64,000 bases of DNA from Topomyia yanbarensis (GCF_030247195.1 NC_080670.1:216678546-216742545); one strand, 5' to 3'; positions 1-14,354 are shown, counted from the first letter of the stretch. Made by a program: numbers and translations. The notes: generated from the letters alone by a model not told the origin.

Positions 1-2026
1 TACAGTAGGCGTTTATTCTATGGTTGTTGCATGTCTGCGGGGCAACAAAGTCACTGGCAGTGCAGCTCTTATTCATTCACTGAATTTAAGTTCTCATTTC
101 AGATAGCTGCACTGTTGAAGCAATCATTTACGCTGTGGTTCTTGACGATTTTGTTAAATGTCTTCGGAAACTGCCTGACGGATTTTTTTCCCGAATGCAG
201 CAACATCTATCACGTAGTCCTCTGGTATCGCTTCAAGGGAATTTCCAAATAGGTCTGCCAATTCGACCTCCACATGTTCTGCGATGCGTTCATGTGTAGT
301 GCCTTGAGCTCAATTAAGGTCTGCAGAGCAGTTTTTTGCAATTCGGCAACTGGTTAACAGTGGAGATAATTCTTTTCTTGGATATGGTCAGCTACTAGCT
401 GATAGCTGCGCTGATATCGGTTGCGCTGCTTTGCAGCTCTTTGTCAGGAGCATGTAGAGAAGTTGTGATCGGAAGTCCATACAATATTTGTAGAATCTCC
501 GGAACTACTACTTATAACTGGATCCTCTTCTGTTAGCCTTTCTTGAAGCCTAAATGATTTCGTTCCAATTATTCCTTCCTTCAGCTTTCCACAGAAAACT
601 CACTGGAAAATATTTGGCACGTCGTCGACTCCGAATCATTAAACTTCTACGACGAGAATCTCATCGGTTATTCTCTTCGTTAAAACTCTCTCGTCCTGGA
701 CGTTGACACTATTCCACCGCAATTTCGAAGAAATTCTATAGTTTATCCTAGTTTAAACTAAACTGTGTCATACTGTGATATTATCACTACGGACTATTAT
801 TTATGCATGTTCTGGAAATTGCTTTCCCGGAAAGTCGTCATCATACACTTACTTTACCAATCAGTCTAAGGTCATGATGTCCTTTGCTATATCCAGAATT
901 CGTCTACAGTTCATTCAGTCCATGGCAGTTTGTTGCCAGACCCCCTCCAACTTTGTCGATACTCTTTGATTGCTCTGGTCCTCTTCACCTGTTGTATTTG
1001 TTCCAGCGTCTCCGAAACATTTTCCATTTTCTTCATATTTCTATCACTGTTATTCTTGTCCTTCTGCTTAGGGCTTATGAATGAGTAAATGTCGTTTAGC
1101 TTTTGTTAGAAATCATTCTGGCAGCATCGGTGAATATTTGGCTAATGCAAGAAGAAATAATAGATTATTAAAGGCAAACAAATCACGAAATGAAAAAAGC
1201 CGCAATTTTAAAATCTAAATACCTGTTTCTGCAAACAGCTACAGAAAAATATAATCAAAAATCCTCGAATCAAGGAGTCTGATAAATTGAAAATCTTCTA
1301 CCACTGTAAACAATATAACAGCAAATGATAGCCTCTCCCTGTTTTCTCTCTTCTCCGATAGTTACTTGGTGTTCCGTAATATTCGAAAGAAAAAGTAAGC
1401 AGATAGTGGTTCTCATTTGCAGTTACGTTGTTTTCAGAAGTTATAGGAAATTCAAAGCTTTCCTTTGACCAATACAAACCGTCCCAATACCTACCAACCA
1501 TCGCCAAAACAAGAAACAGCATGTTCGTAGTGCCAGTGAAAATATCACCATCAAAAACTTGCTCACATGGGATCCTGTACGGCATCTTAACAAACGAAAT
1601 TATATAAACAAAACAGACTAGTTATTCAATATCCTAAGGGAGTACACCGCCTACTGGGATCCCAAGTGAAAAGTTAGAGTGCCAACCATTCCACAGGTTC
1701 GTGCGTGCGAGTCTAACTTTAGCCGAATTAGAAACCGTTCCCTTTTTCTGTCAGTTGGGCAAACCTTTCTGATTAGATGTGGGTGTGTATGTGTCCTGCT
1801 TTTCCGGTAGCAACTCAAAAGTGTAAGATTAATGGGATTGTGGGGAAGACCTTTAGCGGATTTAATTGAATGGACCCTTTTTTGCTTTCTCTCACTTCTC
1901 AATGTAGCTGGAGGCTTGGTGTCAAATGCGAAAAGCAAACCAGTCATGGCCATCTTAGATTTTCTAGTGTACTACGTCGAGACTAATTGTAATTTTTGAT
2001 TTCGTTTCTCCTTCTCTGTCTTTCAG
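1..2026. other. No gene recognised; upstream or intron of plus-strand gene
   Basis: I recognise no protein domain on either strand. The stretch ends in a strong plus-strand splice acceptor (pyrimidine-rich run ending TCTTTCAG at 2026), so it may be the last intron of a gene entering from the left. A minus-strand ORF at 1298-1585 (95 codons, ATG start) has a protein-like mix of residues but no motif I know. Confidence 0.4.
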
Positions 2027-4830
2027 ATTCACCAAGAGCACATATTGTACAGAGCCAAAAGACAACGTTTGACTTTTCTTTTGATTGCACGTTCAGCAGA
2101 GCAAAGGCTGATACCGAAGCCGACCGAGCGAACCGACGTTGTCATCGTTCCTGGCCAGGTAGCTAAAGACAATTTGCAGTTTTGTTTTAAAATTGTTTCT
2201 GAAAACAAAAGAAGAAAACAAACAATTCACAAACAATTCGATGACGGAATGAATCGAATCTATCGTACCGTGACTGTGAATGGTACCCGTATTAGTAGAC
2301 CAAAAGACATGTGAAAACTCTAAACAAAACAAACAAATGTTATCGTTCTAACGTAGGCTAGCTGGTAAGTGAATTTTCAATGTGTACAGGAGCCTAAAAC
2401 GAATTGATGGTTTGCATGAACGAACGAAAAAAAAAACCTAAGAGATGAGAAGACTTTCATTCGATAGAGGGAGAGAAAAAAAAAACCAAAATTTTAGAAA
2501 GTTCAAGTTGAAACAAAAACGACCTACACGAGTTAATTTTAGAACAAGCAGCTTATTGTGAAATATCGCAGATACGTGAAGAGAGAAACCAAAAAACTAA
2601 CACATGCAAGTGAACGTAAATTGTGACAATTCATTTTTCCTAGCGCATAATAACCCCCCTTAAAATAGAGAAAACGATTAATCAGACGTGTGAAAAGTTC
2701 AAAACAGTGCTCGCGAGAACGGAAAACTGCCTGACCGCCGATCTAAGCAGGCGACAGGGGCAGAAACCAAGACAAACGTCAACCGAAAACTTTAAATTCG
2801 ATTCGCAACTCTGCGAAAATGCGGAAATAAAAAACAAGACAGAGCTGGTACAATTTTACTGGCTTTTGATGTGTTATCTGTCCCCATGCAGCAAAGCTGC
2901 TAGCTTAGCGTTCGGACGGAAGGGAAAGCAAGATCAAGTCGTGATTTGTTGTATTTTATCGTTCGGTTTACTGGTTTGCCAGTGTAGATAAGAAAATATT
3001 TGTTTTGCTAAGCGGAAAGGCCGATAAGCAGTCGGGTCGTGACAGGATTGTGTTAACCTAAACAAACTACTTTACCAAGGAAAAGCTTCGGTCCCTTCCG
3101 GGTTGGCCCGATGAGATTGCAGCAGAATATTTAAACAGCACCGGGCGTCTCCATCGTCCCATATCGTCGTACAGTCGTATCTTTAATTAAAGCCACGTAC
3201 GCTGATGGTTGCTCGTTCTCAGCTCGTGAAAGAATAAAAGGTCGTCCCACTCTACCTTGTTCATTGTTTCGTTTGTGAAAGGAGAGCGCAAATATGAACC
3301 CAGAGAAAAAAAAATCATCCACAGATGAAATGGCACCACCGACCGCCCGTCCGCCGATGTTTGCTGTTTTACCCTAGCGCCAGGAAAATTATAAGAGGCA
3401 TATAAAAAAATGTTACCGTTTTATGTTTGCTCGTTACGTCGCGTGTTGGCGAAAAAGAGATGACAGAAAGGAATTTAATTTAGGCGAAATCGTTATGAAC
3501 CAAATAGCTTTCATCTATACTTTTGTTTTTGTTGGTTGGACAAAGTAGGCGATGTTTGTGTGTGGAGGGGAAAGTTTTTGTTTTGAAAGATATATATTGT
3601 ATAGGTCAACATGAAATAGAATGGTGCAAGGGGTCTGCCGACGGCTTGATTGGGGTTCGAAAAGTTTTGAACAAACACACGGTCGGGATAATTTTTGTAA
3701 ACATTAGCATCTCCGCCGAAGGAAAACTATCTAAACTAGTCAATTATGAGCAAATCTATACTTGAGAGAGGAACAAGTGTAAGTTATTTTTAGGAGCATT
3801 TTCACGGCGAAAAAGATAACCCATGGAAATACAAACAAAAGGAAATTGTTTCAGTGTTACAGCGCGTACAATAATGGCGCACGTGATGTGAGAAAAAATG
3901 TAAGTCTTATGACGCTGGATGACAAAACCCATTCACAAATAGTAATCGAATACTGGACTACAGACAACCAAAAATCAGAAGCTAGAGAACTTTATATGAT
4001 AAAATAAACAGCTTTAAATGTCGTTTGAAAACCACTTCCGCAGAGAAGAAAACCATTTTACCGGGATATGTCTGCTGCTGCCATAACCAGAAATTTGAAC
4101 CTACAAGTAAAAGCAAACCAAAACAAATAAACTAAACTAAACAGAAGAGAAGGTTAAATGTTTTGTTGTCAGCGCAGATAAAAAAAACTAAAATTCACAA
4201 TGGCTACGCAAAAAAACATGTTTGAAGAAATTTTCTGTAAATATAAAGCTGTTTTCTCTCAATAGTAATAGAAACAACCAAACAAAAACAAAGCATACAG
4301 CAGCGTCAACTCTTTTTCTCAAGAAAACAAAAACTCCTAGACACACAAAAAACAAACCAATCAGATAAAGAATCTCAATGTTTCATATCTATACGTGAAT
4401 GATATATTAAACAACACTGAAGAAAAAAAAACGGTAAAATAACAAAAAAAAAACAAAACAACTTCTAGATAATAGATAAAATATTGAACGAAACTAGGTT
4501 ATTGAAAACCACCAGTTTCTTACCGGTGGTGGCAGTTTCCAGTGACGTTTTGGAACTGGGGTCGAGTCGATGCGTGCGTGCGCGAATGAACTTTTTTTTG
4601 CTTTTTTTCCAAATCACAATGAATCTTCCAAAATGAACGTAAAAAATGGCACAAACGACAACAAAGAAAACAAAACACGGGCGATCAAAAGCACGTTACA
4701 CACATATCAGTTTAGTAAGCAATACGTGGCTCTACATGTTAGGTGATAAAAAAATAAAGTATAACTATAGCTGTTGGTTGGGTTGGGTTACACAAATGAA
4801 CGAAAAAGAACAAAAATTGTAATAAAAAAA
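2027..4830 (+). other. Probable terminal exon with long 3' UTR of an unidentified gene
   Basis: A pyrimidine-rich tract and CAG at 2024-2026 form a good 3' splice site. One frame, entered with a G from the previous exon (GAT TCA CCA AGA...), stays open for 46 codons to a TAA at 2164-2166; another frame stays open to about 2314. I cannot tell which is used and recognise neither peptide. After that, about 2.6 kb is strikingly A-rich on the plus strand (many AAACAAAAC runs), as insect 3' UTRs often are. AATAAA signals lie at 4126-4131, 4753-4758 and 4821-4826. The strand bias, acceptor and signals together suggest a last exon; the gene body would lie left of the window. It is also possible that this is simply A-rich intergenic DNA. 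Confidence 0.4.
4753..4758 (+). promoter_or_regulatory. Candidate polyadenylation signal AATAAA
   Basis: AATAAA near the end of the A-rich plus-strand tract; a second copy is at 4821-4826 and an earlier one at 4126-4131. Base composition becomes ordinary soon after, which fits a transcript end here. Confidence 0.3.
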
Positions 4831-7800
4831 AATAGACAGATACTGTTTCATTAGCTTCTACCAGTAGCAAAACGAAACGCAGCAGGAAAATAACAATTGG
4901 TTGTAATCGAAGTGATCCGTGTTGTCGTTGCCTAGCAACCGGATGTACTGGTGTTGCTTGGATGGTTTACGTTGCGCTAGTGCTTTGAATGTTTTAAAAT
5001 TTTTGATTTTTTCACGAACGGACTAGTTTTTTGTAGGCTTCACGACTGTGATTATTATTGAATTTTATATCTTTAATAGTGATATTTGCAACTGGAAGGG
5101 TACTTTCCTTTTTGACACGCATTTAGAAAAAAGAAACTATTCCTATTTGTATTCCTAAATACATAGCAGAGTTGACGTCTTCTACAAAGTTGTTTGCAAC
5201 ATTTTCAACAGTTTGTTCACGATACCACGATACCACAGACCAAACTCATCGCATCAAAATATGCAGCTTCAGCCTATTTTCTCTCCTCGATCAGACCAGA
5301 AGCTACACTACGCTTCTAAATAGCATGGAAAACTAAAAAATCCTACCAACCCCACTTTGTTCCTTATACACCGTACATACAGCATATTCTCATTGCGCCC
5401 CTACTATGGGAAAATACCATTCCAATTGTCTTTCGCCAAACTCATCTTCAATCTAAAGTGGGCGAGGAGGAACAATAAATAAAGGTTTACATGGAGCTTA
5501 AGCTTACGTAGGTGTTCCATATACAACTCCATCATACGCGCAATATTGCGCTGATAACGATCAATAGTTTACCCGAGGCAATATGCAATGCGACGTCGAG
5601 TATGATAACGGTAAAAACAAGATAGTCGTATAGATGGACGATGATAAAATTAAGGAACGTCTACACGATTTGGCATGACGAAATAATTCGAAATGCAACA
5701 AAAAAAAAATCTAGTGAAATACGGAAATCCGTTACGTTACGTTGCTACTAGCATTCTCAATGACGTTCGTGCGGTGAGAAAGCGACTGATGTATCCTATC
5801 GCTCCCTAGGTGGCTTTCAGATGACATATCGCCTAGGCATAGCGTCTCATATAAGCCATTTCATAAGAGTAATCGAAAATTTTACGTATTATTCTGTTGC
5901 AGTCAGCGGCATTGATAAAGTGACATATTCGGCAACACAGTCATCCGAAAATAGAATGTTTTCAAGATTCAGTAAACGATTTTTTAAAGCTGTATGTCGT
6001 GGATCCGATTTCCTAAACCTGCTAGAGTCGAAGATTTAAGTAAAAAAAAATTGTTCTGACAATTCGGCGAGAGGTGGCCGTGGCTTTAGACTCTAATCCA
6101 CGTAATCCACGTCGATTACGGCTAAAATGACCTATTATTGTCAATTTTAACTACTCTTTGAACTATAAAGTTGTGTCAAAATTAAGATAAAAATGATAAA
6201 ATGTTGCAAGGATATGGACACTTTTTCTTTACCGGCAAAGTACACATTTTGTACTTTTGTACTAGAATTATCGTTGCCATTTGATGTTAGAATTGAAAAT
6301 TTAGAAAAAGTGACGGCTATAGACATTAGAATTACTGTGGTGTTTACGATTTCCCATAGTCTACTGACAAAAAAGACACGCAAGAATCCTACCGTCATAG
6401 GTGAATACAGTGGTTTGAGCGCAAGATGGCTCCCTGCGCTGACAACGAGACTGGACAGTTAAATTTCATTTATTCATCTACAATTGATTCGTATTTTGAG
6501 AAATCAGTTTCTTTCCGTATTTTTTGGCAAATATTAGTGCATTTGAAAAAAAAATCAATGGCAATCCTGGCGCATAGTTATTTTTTGTTTATGTACTTTA
6601 TGGCCTGGAAGGGCCGTGTTAGAGGTTAACGGGTTCCATACATTTTAACCAAAGGGGCTAGACCATGCAGGTTTATGTGAGCAATGACAGCGCAGAACCA
6701 AGGTGATCATAGAAATCGCTAGTTTTACGGTGGAAACGTACTTCGTCCGGTTGCCAGTCCAGTGTTTTTAGTATACGCTCGTTTGCGTATTCGCTATGAT
6801 GTTATCACATAATTTCGATTGAATGTTGCGTGTATCTTTCTTAATTGCGTGAGAGTGGTTTTTTGTACGTTTGAGTGCGAGTGTGTCTATCTGATCACGT
6901 ATGCGACCATAATTGCATGTTCACGTTTGCGATCAGGTTTGTATTATCGCGAAGTGCTTAAGCGTTTGTATATAAACGTTTTTGATCACATGTTAATGCG
7001 TGTAAGTAACTTCGCCTGCACAAGTTGCTGTCGAATACTTTAGAGTGTGCGGTTCAGATGCTAGAAGAGTGTAAGTTCCCCATATCACCAGTATTTTCGG
7101 CTATGGCACCCTGAAACTTGTCTACTGTATGAGCTTTTTTTGGAGATTGGTCCAATTAACAGCAATGGGCAAGGTTGATATGGCAATGGCTTGGGGCCTC
7201 TTTGTGCGATCGATTCATGATTGTGGGCGCTTGTATGTCCGTATAATCGTGTTAATAAATTTGTAAGTGCTGACATGTTGAACTATCCACGGGGACGTTT
7301 TTATACTTGCGAGGTCTCGGGTACAGGAAAGCGTGGACACTGCATATTAGGGTACCAGTAAAAATAGTCATCCTAAGAGTTCAAAACGGACACACCGCGA
7401 AAAGCGCACCGAAAAACGCCACTCAAAATCAGAGCCCATCTGTCAACTTGTGTAAATCAATTTGTACCAAAAAAACAAAGTTGTCAAAAATGTTTTCAAA
7501 TAAACTGGAATTAAAATCTATGCAGTCCATTCGGACACGAACAGCACTCACAGTGGTCAATATCTGAAAGTCCCCACCGAATGAATATCTCCAAAGGAGG
7601 AACCCTCCAAAAACCTCGAAATCTAACCCACACCCCGACGCCAAATTCCCTTGAAATGTATGAGACGCCAAGACCCAGTACCATCTCGAATCTAACAACT
7701 TCCTTTGAAGATCCTACCTTTCAGGACACAGAAAATGTCCGAGACGGGATCGGAATGGAGAATGTAGCCTTCAATTCGTCCTTTGCCGAGATACGATGTC

Positions 7801-8529
7801 ATTTCGATTTTCTGGTTTTGTCTCCCCCTTTCAAATTGACAAACACGCAGATTCAAGATATTCGGCACAAAAAAAATCAATCCCATCCCATCCCAAAACC
7901 CAAAATACAAATTCCACCCTCAAAAGCCTGAAGGGCGAATCAAGACCGCGTCAGCTTGTTTCATCAAAAAAGAATTCGTATTTTTGTATGTTAAGAATTC
8001 AGATTCTCACTAATAATGTTTTTGTCATCACTACGACGTTCTATTCAATATAGATTTACAAAACATCGGATAAAACGGAAATGAATTTAACTGAACAGAA
8101 CAACACTGTAACTACACTAATGAGTTGGAAAAATATTCACCAATATTGTACTAAATTTCAAAGTTCCTATGACTTCTATAAACAATGTAAAAACTAACTC
8201 TCCGAAAATCTCTCGGAAAAAACGAAATTGCCTAGTCTATTTCAAGTAGAGCCGTCAATATACGGCGCATAAAGGACCTAATCGAATATTGGGATGTGCC
8301 GCTTGTATTTTTGATTATTATTCGCGGATCGGTAGTCGAACGAGAAGCATGCGGATGCGCATTCATAGGGTGCAGTAGTAAGAAGGCATCTTGGGATTTC
8401 GTCCCCCATGTGTAGTGTTCATGAAATTTTTGGTTATATTTGCGGAATGCGCTTAATTATGATGTTCGACTCCCAATATTTAGTGTATCGCAGAGTGTTC
8501 AGTAACAAAATCCCAGGTACCTAAAACTT
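4831..8529. other. No gene recognised
   Basis: I see only short open frames without known motifs. At 7880-7920 there is a short C-rich run of CCCAT and CCCAAAA units. A possible small inverted-repeat element lies at about 8392-8517 (ends sharing TGGGATTT). Confidence 0.5.
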
Positions 8530-9650
8530 AGGTTTTTTATTTATTCATTTCCGTCGGTTTTCGTTCGTACTGAGAGTCTAGCAAAAGAAGTGATTCCACC
8601 ATCTGTTGCCTAGATATCGGCCCAAGGACACGTGGACCAGGACTAACGGCTTTACTTCCGAAGGAAGACGTGACCACAGACGTGGGATTGTACCTAAACC
8701 AACTGGAGTGCGAAGCGGCCAAACTTACTACTTAACCGTCGGATAATATACATCCGTACAGAGTTCCATAAAATCCTGGTTGTAACAGCGAATGCTGCTT
8801 TGGCACGAAAATCAAGTAAGAAAAAAAGGTGAGAGAAGTCGATATCGTCGTTTAGCAATTTACGAAGAAGGTTGCTTGTTGAGCCTTACGAATTCGTCAA
8901 AGGTTTCGAGGCCCGTCAGATCACATCTATTTCGATGCAATGGATCAAATTGACCTTTTTTGAAACGGTTCTTAGGTCACACGGAACGTCATTTGACGGC
9001 CAGACAAAAGATGAATTTTTCAAAATTGGAGAGACACAACTTCTTAAGACAATGTAGACTCATGAAATCTTTGGCTATTTTTAAGACGAAGCCCTACCGA
9101 TTAGCCTTAGACTAGAAAGAGTGGAAAAAGTTTTTTGATTTAGGAGAACCCAAGGTCCGTTATTTGGTACACTCTACTCAGAACAACTGATATGGTACTC
9201 GAATTTTATCGGGTCCTTGGGACGAACCAACGGTAGATTCGGGTGCCTATAACTAGTCTAGATCTAACGTCACGTCGTTCAAAAATATAACAAACACTAG
9301 TGGGCTTATGTTGCTTTCCTGTGGAGCGTCAGACGTGCCTGTAAACGGGAGAAAAAGACTCGAACCAAGCCTAAGTTGCTTGAACGACACGACAGTCTAC
9401 TCGAAGCTCCTAGTCGCAATTGTTTGTAGAGTAGAACGTTATAATCAATTTTATCAAAAGCAGCATCCATGTCTGTGTAGATAACCCGAACCTGCGGAAG
9501 TCCATTCCTTCGATTAGCACTGCACTTGCTGTAGTCAACATGGGAGGGGATGTAGATAAATGTGATTGTCATCGGCAGACCAAGAAACGGAGGGGGGGGG
9601 GGTTTGTTATAATCACAGCAGGACCACATCATTCAGCGAAGCACTGTAGA
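8530..9650 (-). pseudogene. Decayed non-LTR retrotransposon (LINE), reverse transcriptase 3' part
   Basis: Reading the minus strand from about 9632, the peptide VIYTDMDAAFDKIDYNVLL matches the first catalytic block of Jockey-type LINE reverse transcriptases, where the usual form is YTDxxxAFDxxDH; the motif aspartates are still present. Further downstream, out-of-frame stretches still resemble the region after the polymerase, and many stops and frameshifts interrupt it. The minus-strand 3' end is followed by an A-rich tail, seen as TTTTTTATTTATTC at about 8533 on the plus strand. It is a dead 5'-truncated copy in the spacer left of FoxP. The clade is inference from the motif only. Confidence 0.7.
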
Positions 9651-12600
9651 GAAGTGAGATATTCTCTTCCATCAAACCGACGTGAGAGTTGTCATTTGGT
9701 CCCTTCGAGATAGGACAACCTTAACCTCTCCAAATGTTTGGGAAGACCTAGAGCTTGAATGTTTGTTGTCAATTTATTTGACATATTCCAAACATTCATT
9801 TTTCTAATATTTTTCAATACATTTCGAATACATTAAGCTCTGAAAACATTTTTCGTTTATGATTGAATTTTCTTCCAAAAATGCTATCTATCTATATGAA
9901 CGCGTAAAAATGGAGATTTTTTGTAAATGTGTCTTTTTCGACACGCTTCAGAATGACAAAACTTGTTCATCACATTTTCAATATAATTCAAACACAAGCT
10001 ATCATTTGTGTCCACCAAATGCTAACTCAATTTTTACTTTTACCTTTCTCAAAACAAAGAAAGGCTATGCAACAGCACTGAATCTTTCTCATCAAGGTTC
10101 GGGCAAAGTTTTATATTAATTTTCTCACATCTTTTGATCATATTTCCGTCAAAATGTTCACTTAACACTTGAATAAATAGTCAAAGATAGAAAAAAACAC
10201 GCACAATAAATTAAAAATACTACAAAAATTAAAGAAGAAATACTAACAACTCGCCACAGCTTTGGAAAACCGCGCAAACTTTTCAATTGATGCGATAACT
10301 CATTTTCACTGCTACTATGGGGCATGAAACAACTTTTCTGTAATGAACTGCACACACATTTTTTTCGTTCCTATTACTGAGAAGTGTTGCCATTTTGACT
10401 GGTTCTGACTGACCACGAAAAGGAAGGTCCTCTGAGAAGAACTATTATACCACTACCGCTATCAAATATGAATACTTACTCCATTGGAAATTTAAGTAAA
10501 AATTGAGTGTCCACTCACCTGGAAAGAGAAAATAAAAAAAATACATTAGGCTCAAAAACAGAAAAATAAATTTACAATCCAGTTCGATTGTAAAATTTAA
10601 TGTTTCCGTTTTTAGATGTTTCAAAAAAACAGTTTCAACTCAAGAAATGACCACTTCCTTTTGTCTGTTATTAAAGACAGATAACAGGAAAATAATCGGT
10701 CCCTAAGTACTTCCCTACGGGATGAGAACAGAAATAATCAAACGTCCTAAGTAGGACTTTTGTCACGCCCGCTTTCTGTGAACATTAACAAAGTTCCAGC
10801 ATAAATCTCGGCCTAGGGACATTAGACATGTTGCAATTTCCGCGCAATCACTCTTAATTTCTAAACAAAGCAACAATATTAGCTAACAATTTAAATCAAC
10901 CGGTCCGTAATTACTGGAGTGAAAATAATTACTCCTATCAAATGCTACCGATTAAAACGGTGCTGAACTAACACAATCTGCCTGTCCATTCTGTTCTGGG
11001 GCCCCGGACACGGTTCACAAGTTCATGGGTAGTCCACTCGACAATTACATTTCAAATACGGCACATATCCCCCGGAGTACATCACCGATTACCGTGTGTC
11101 CAATTAAAATCCATTACTCCTAAACACGTGTTTTGACGACGACTGCGACGAGGACGACGGGGGGAAAATTTCACCACACCAAAGCTCGATTGTGTATTTC
11201 CTCCGGAAGTGAACAGGGAAGTGGGCGACGGGTATGTATCAAGAGGGAATGTAAATAAACTTGACAATATTCGTTGGAACATTTGCCCATTAATTATTCC
11301 AGCTCCCCACCCAAACCCGAATCGGCTTTCCGATCCCGGGCTCTTAGCTCTTAGTGGGTGCCGAAGGGTGGTGTTGGCTATTTTGTAAAATCAACTCGCT
11401 CGCAGTAGTGGAATACCGTGCGCCACACGCATAAAATAGTTACACAGAAACTAGTGAATAAATTTCCCCATCTGTTAACCCCTTGGTGCGGCATTGAACC
11501 ACTGACGGAACGAGAAGTAGGCGGATAGTGCTTTGAAATGAATTTCGGCAATGAATTAGACATTAGCAACGGTCACTGCGATCATTTCTCCAACCTGGAG
11601 CGTGATTGGAATTTAAATGTTGCGGGTTTCGCGGATCCTAATGACTAATTCGTTCGAGGAATTGAGTGTAAAGGAAAGGTGTAGCTGGCAACACTTTTTC
11701 AATTCATTTATGTTTTCCGTTTGATAGTCCAGATCGTGAGCCTAGGGTAATAGACAATGTACAGAGCACTGCTTTTATGATACAAACGGAACAATGTCTG
11801 ACTGAGTTTGAGTAATAAAGAATCACAAACGTGCTGGAAACTGCCACACTCATGAAACGATATACTATGATGAGAAAAAAAACATGAAAACGACATGAAT
11901 ATAAATTTATATTTTTCTACAAACGCTAGAGTATTCAACTGTGCACAAAAAAAACAAGATTTACGGAAATTGCGAACCATCAAGCGTAGGGACACGCACC
12001 GAAACTCGAAAGCAACAAAGCACTCACATAAATTGTCAAAAAAGCATAGATAACCAAAACGAACAGCAGGTGACATAATTACGCAGCAAGTGTGTGTGTG
12101 TGAGCTTCACACATTCCGAGATTCCACCCACAAGCTCCGTCGCCGGAACCTAACCCTCAGCAAATATTATATCGCCATTAAATTTCCCTCTTCGGTAGGT
12201 AGTTTCTTACATTTCATTACCCACAGTATTTATTTGGCTATTAATTTGAAAAATTATACCGGAATAAAACACATCACAGTAGGCGGAGCTCGACCGGTTG
12301 GGCGTAGAAGGATTGGCCTCTAGCTTGCATCCTAGCATCATCACAGCAGCCCATGGACTGGCAAGATTTAACGGCACGTGCCTGTGCACAATTTCCTAAT
12401 GGACTGCTCCTCCACAGAGTGCGTGGATACACACTAAACCGAACTTGTTCCAGTGTAAAATTTAATCCACCCTGAATTGAGGTCGATGCCACACAGGCTA
12501 GCCTAAAAATGCTGGCTGTAGGTTGGAAGAACGATACGCTGTAAAATTCTCAAATTAACTTTGCGGCTCTGGGGGATGGGTTCTAACTCCCACTCACTCA

Positions 12601-12676
12601 CTCACACACGCACTCACACATAGACAACGGACACGTGCAACAAGCTTCCATCCTCCACGCCATACCGCCTCGCCTG
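9651..12676. other. No gene recognised
   Basis: No coding exon or repeat I can name. A GT microsatellite lies near 12090-12102. GC content is somewhat higher at 10980-11420 and again after 12600, without long frames that look coding. Confidence 0.5.
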
Positions 12677-12711
12677 CCTTGATAGGAACGTGCTTTTCGT
12701 TCCTACCAAGG
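12677..12711 (+). other. Short hairpin just upstream of a candidate first exon
   Basis: CCTTG-A-TAGGAACG pairs with CGTTCCTA-C-CAAGG across a 7-base loop, with a single A/C mismatch. It is too short for a microRNA precursor and may simply be DNA structure or a protein-binding palindrome. Confidence 0.4.
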
Positions 12712-12778
12712 ATGCCTGCTTGCTGCTGCACCCGGATTTTTGTAAGGTCAAAGCAATCCACAGCGGCTCACTCCGTTC

Positions 12779-13067
12779 AGTTTAGTAGTGCAGTGGAAAG
12801 TGGAGGAGAAAACAGCAGCAGATCCGAAGCTCTCGAAGTGATTGTGGGAGTGCAAGCTACCGGCGACGACGGCAGGCACCACAGAGTGCAAATTTCGCTC
12901 GGTCTGAGCGGCTATTTCTAGAAGTGCGAAGGCAGATAAACTTGCCAGTTGCGCAAATTTCCTCCGAGGGTGGTATTTTCTCCCAGCAGAATTAGAATAT
13001 TTTACCGGCGGTAGAAGTTTACACAGGCACGTTTTGTGAAATATTTCCTAGAGATATGCTTAGAATG
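12779..13067 (+). other. Candidate first exon (mostly 5' UTR) on the plus strand
   Basis: TTCAGTTT at 12776-12783 fits the arthropod initiator TCAGT. It is followed by about 290 bases of G-rich, purine-rich sequence ending at a perfect donor, GAATG|GTAAGT, at 13067/13068. The last codons before the donor read ATG CTT AGA ATG, which could be a start split by the intron. No TATA box is evident. No downstream coding exon was found, so the gene is unknown. The 4.7 kb satellite would lie in the first intron if transcription continues rightward. Confidence 0.28.
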
Positions 13068-14354
13068 GTAAGTTTCTCTGTGATGTAATGGTAATCTAGA
13101 ATCGTTAAATATTGTCATGTACAGTTCAGAGTTATGTTGGTTATAATCTGACACCTATTTTTTATTAACAACAAATAGGTTGAAAATCGGAAAGAATTCG
13201 TCTAGCTCGTAGAACCTTCCCGCCTACTAAGTTATCAATGTATTTGGAGTGCGTTGCTTAGCTATGAGTGTCAGTTGTCAGCGAAAATCGACTTTGGGTT
13301 TGAGCTTGCCTATTTTTGCAAGATTTTTTTACAAAGCGAGAAAACGTGTTTTAGAAACGATGATAACTTACTGTGTATCTACCAGAAGCAGTAAGTCCAC
13401 CGAACAACCTTCGTCTTAGAAGCATCCAATGCCGTACGGACTAGAAAACTCCTCATTATTATTCCACCCAGGAATGTGCAATCTGATGTACTGAATTTTA
13501 TAGACTTTGAAATTACGCTCACATTCCACATAAGCCCCCCGCCCCACTTCCATTTCATCGTCCCTGACAAGGCGAACCGAACGAACAACGGCGGTTGATT
13601 CTTCTCTTATCATAATCATCATATTTTCTCCGAGGTGGCAGCGGTGGTTGCCTGTTCATCCTTTCTCATGTTACTGATGGGGTTTTCACCCGAGACACAC
13701 GACACGACACTACACTACAGGACGTTGTCGAACGCGGCGGTGGGAAGGCAACAACGTGGTCGGATCAGTTCGTTGGTTGGTTGTGCAATCAGGCCACAAA
13801 TGGGTTCTCTTCTTCTGGTTTTCTATCATTCCTTGCATCAGCTTTGACGAGCGTCATCAACCTCACCGGAATGAATAATCATAAATCAGCTAGCTCTAGC
13901 TAGGATGTGGCCACGGTGAAGGTCCTTTCCCGTGTTTTGCGCGAGGAAACATTTCGTCGGGACGGAATATTGTTGGAATTGTATTAGTTGGAACCTGTAC
14001 GAGGCCGCTTGCAGATGATTGTGTCCGATTGTCTGTTTTCTATCTGTCGAACGGCAACGGGAAAAGATGTGAGCTTTCTGCAGGAAAGCGACGCTCGCCT
14101 ACTTGGATCTGGTATAGGCAACTCAACAGCTTGCAATTTGGCTGGCTGGCTACTCATACCAGTCGATAGAGGATGTCCAGATCACTTGAAAAAGTATTCG
14201 GCGGTACATCGTAAAGCGGGTGATCAGTCTGAGTGGTCCGAAAACTTAACATTTAATTAGTCTTTTCTTCACGGATTATAACTCGGCAACGGAAGCAAGC
14301 TTGTACAGAAAACAGTCCATAGTAGAGTTCCACCATTTCCTAAGAACTTTCTTG
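13068..14354. other. No gene recognised
   Basis: Single-copy-looking sequence of moderate GC between the candidate donor at 13068 and the satellite. Open frames at 13379-13622 (minus) and 13635-14260 (plus) have no recognisable motif. Confidence 0.45.

Noticed and set aside
8392..8517. Small inverted-repeat element
   Set aside because: The ends share only about 12 bases with a mismatch and no target duplication is visible.
12677..12711. MicroRNA precursor
   Set aside because: The hairpin is only 35 nt with a 14-bp stem, too short for a pre-miRNA.
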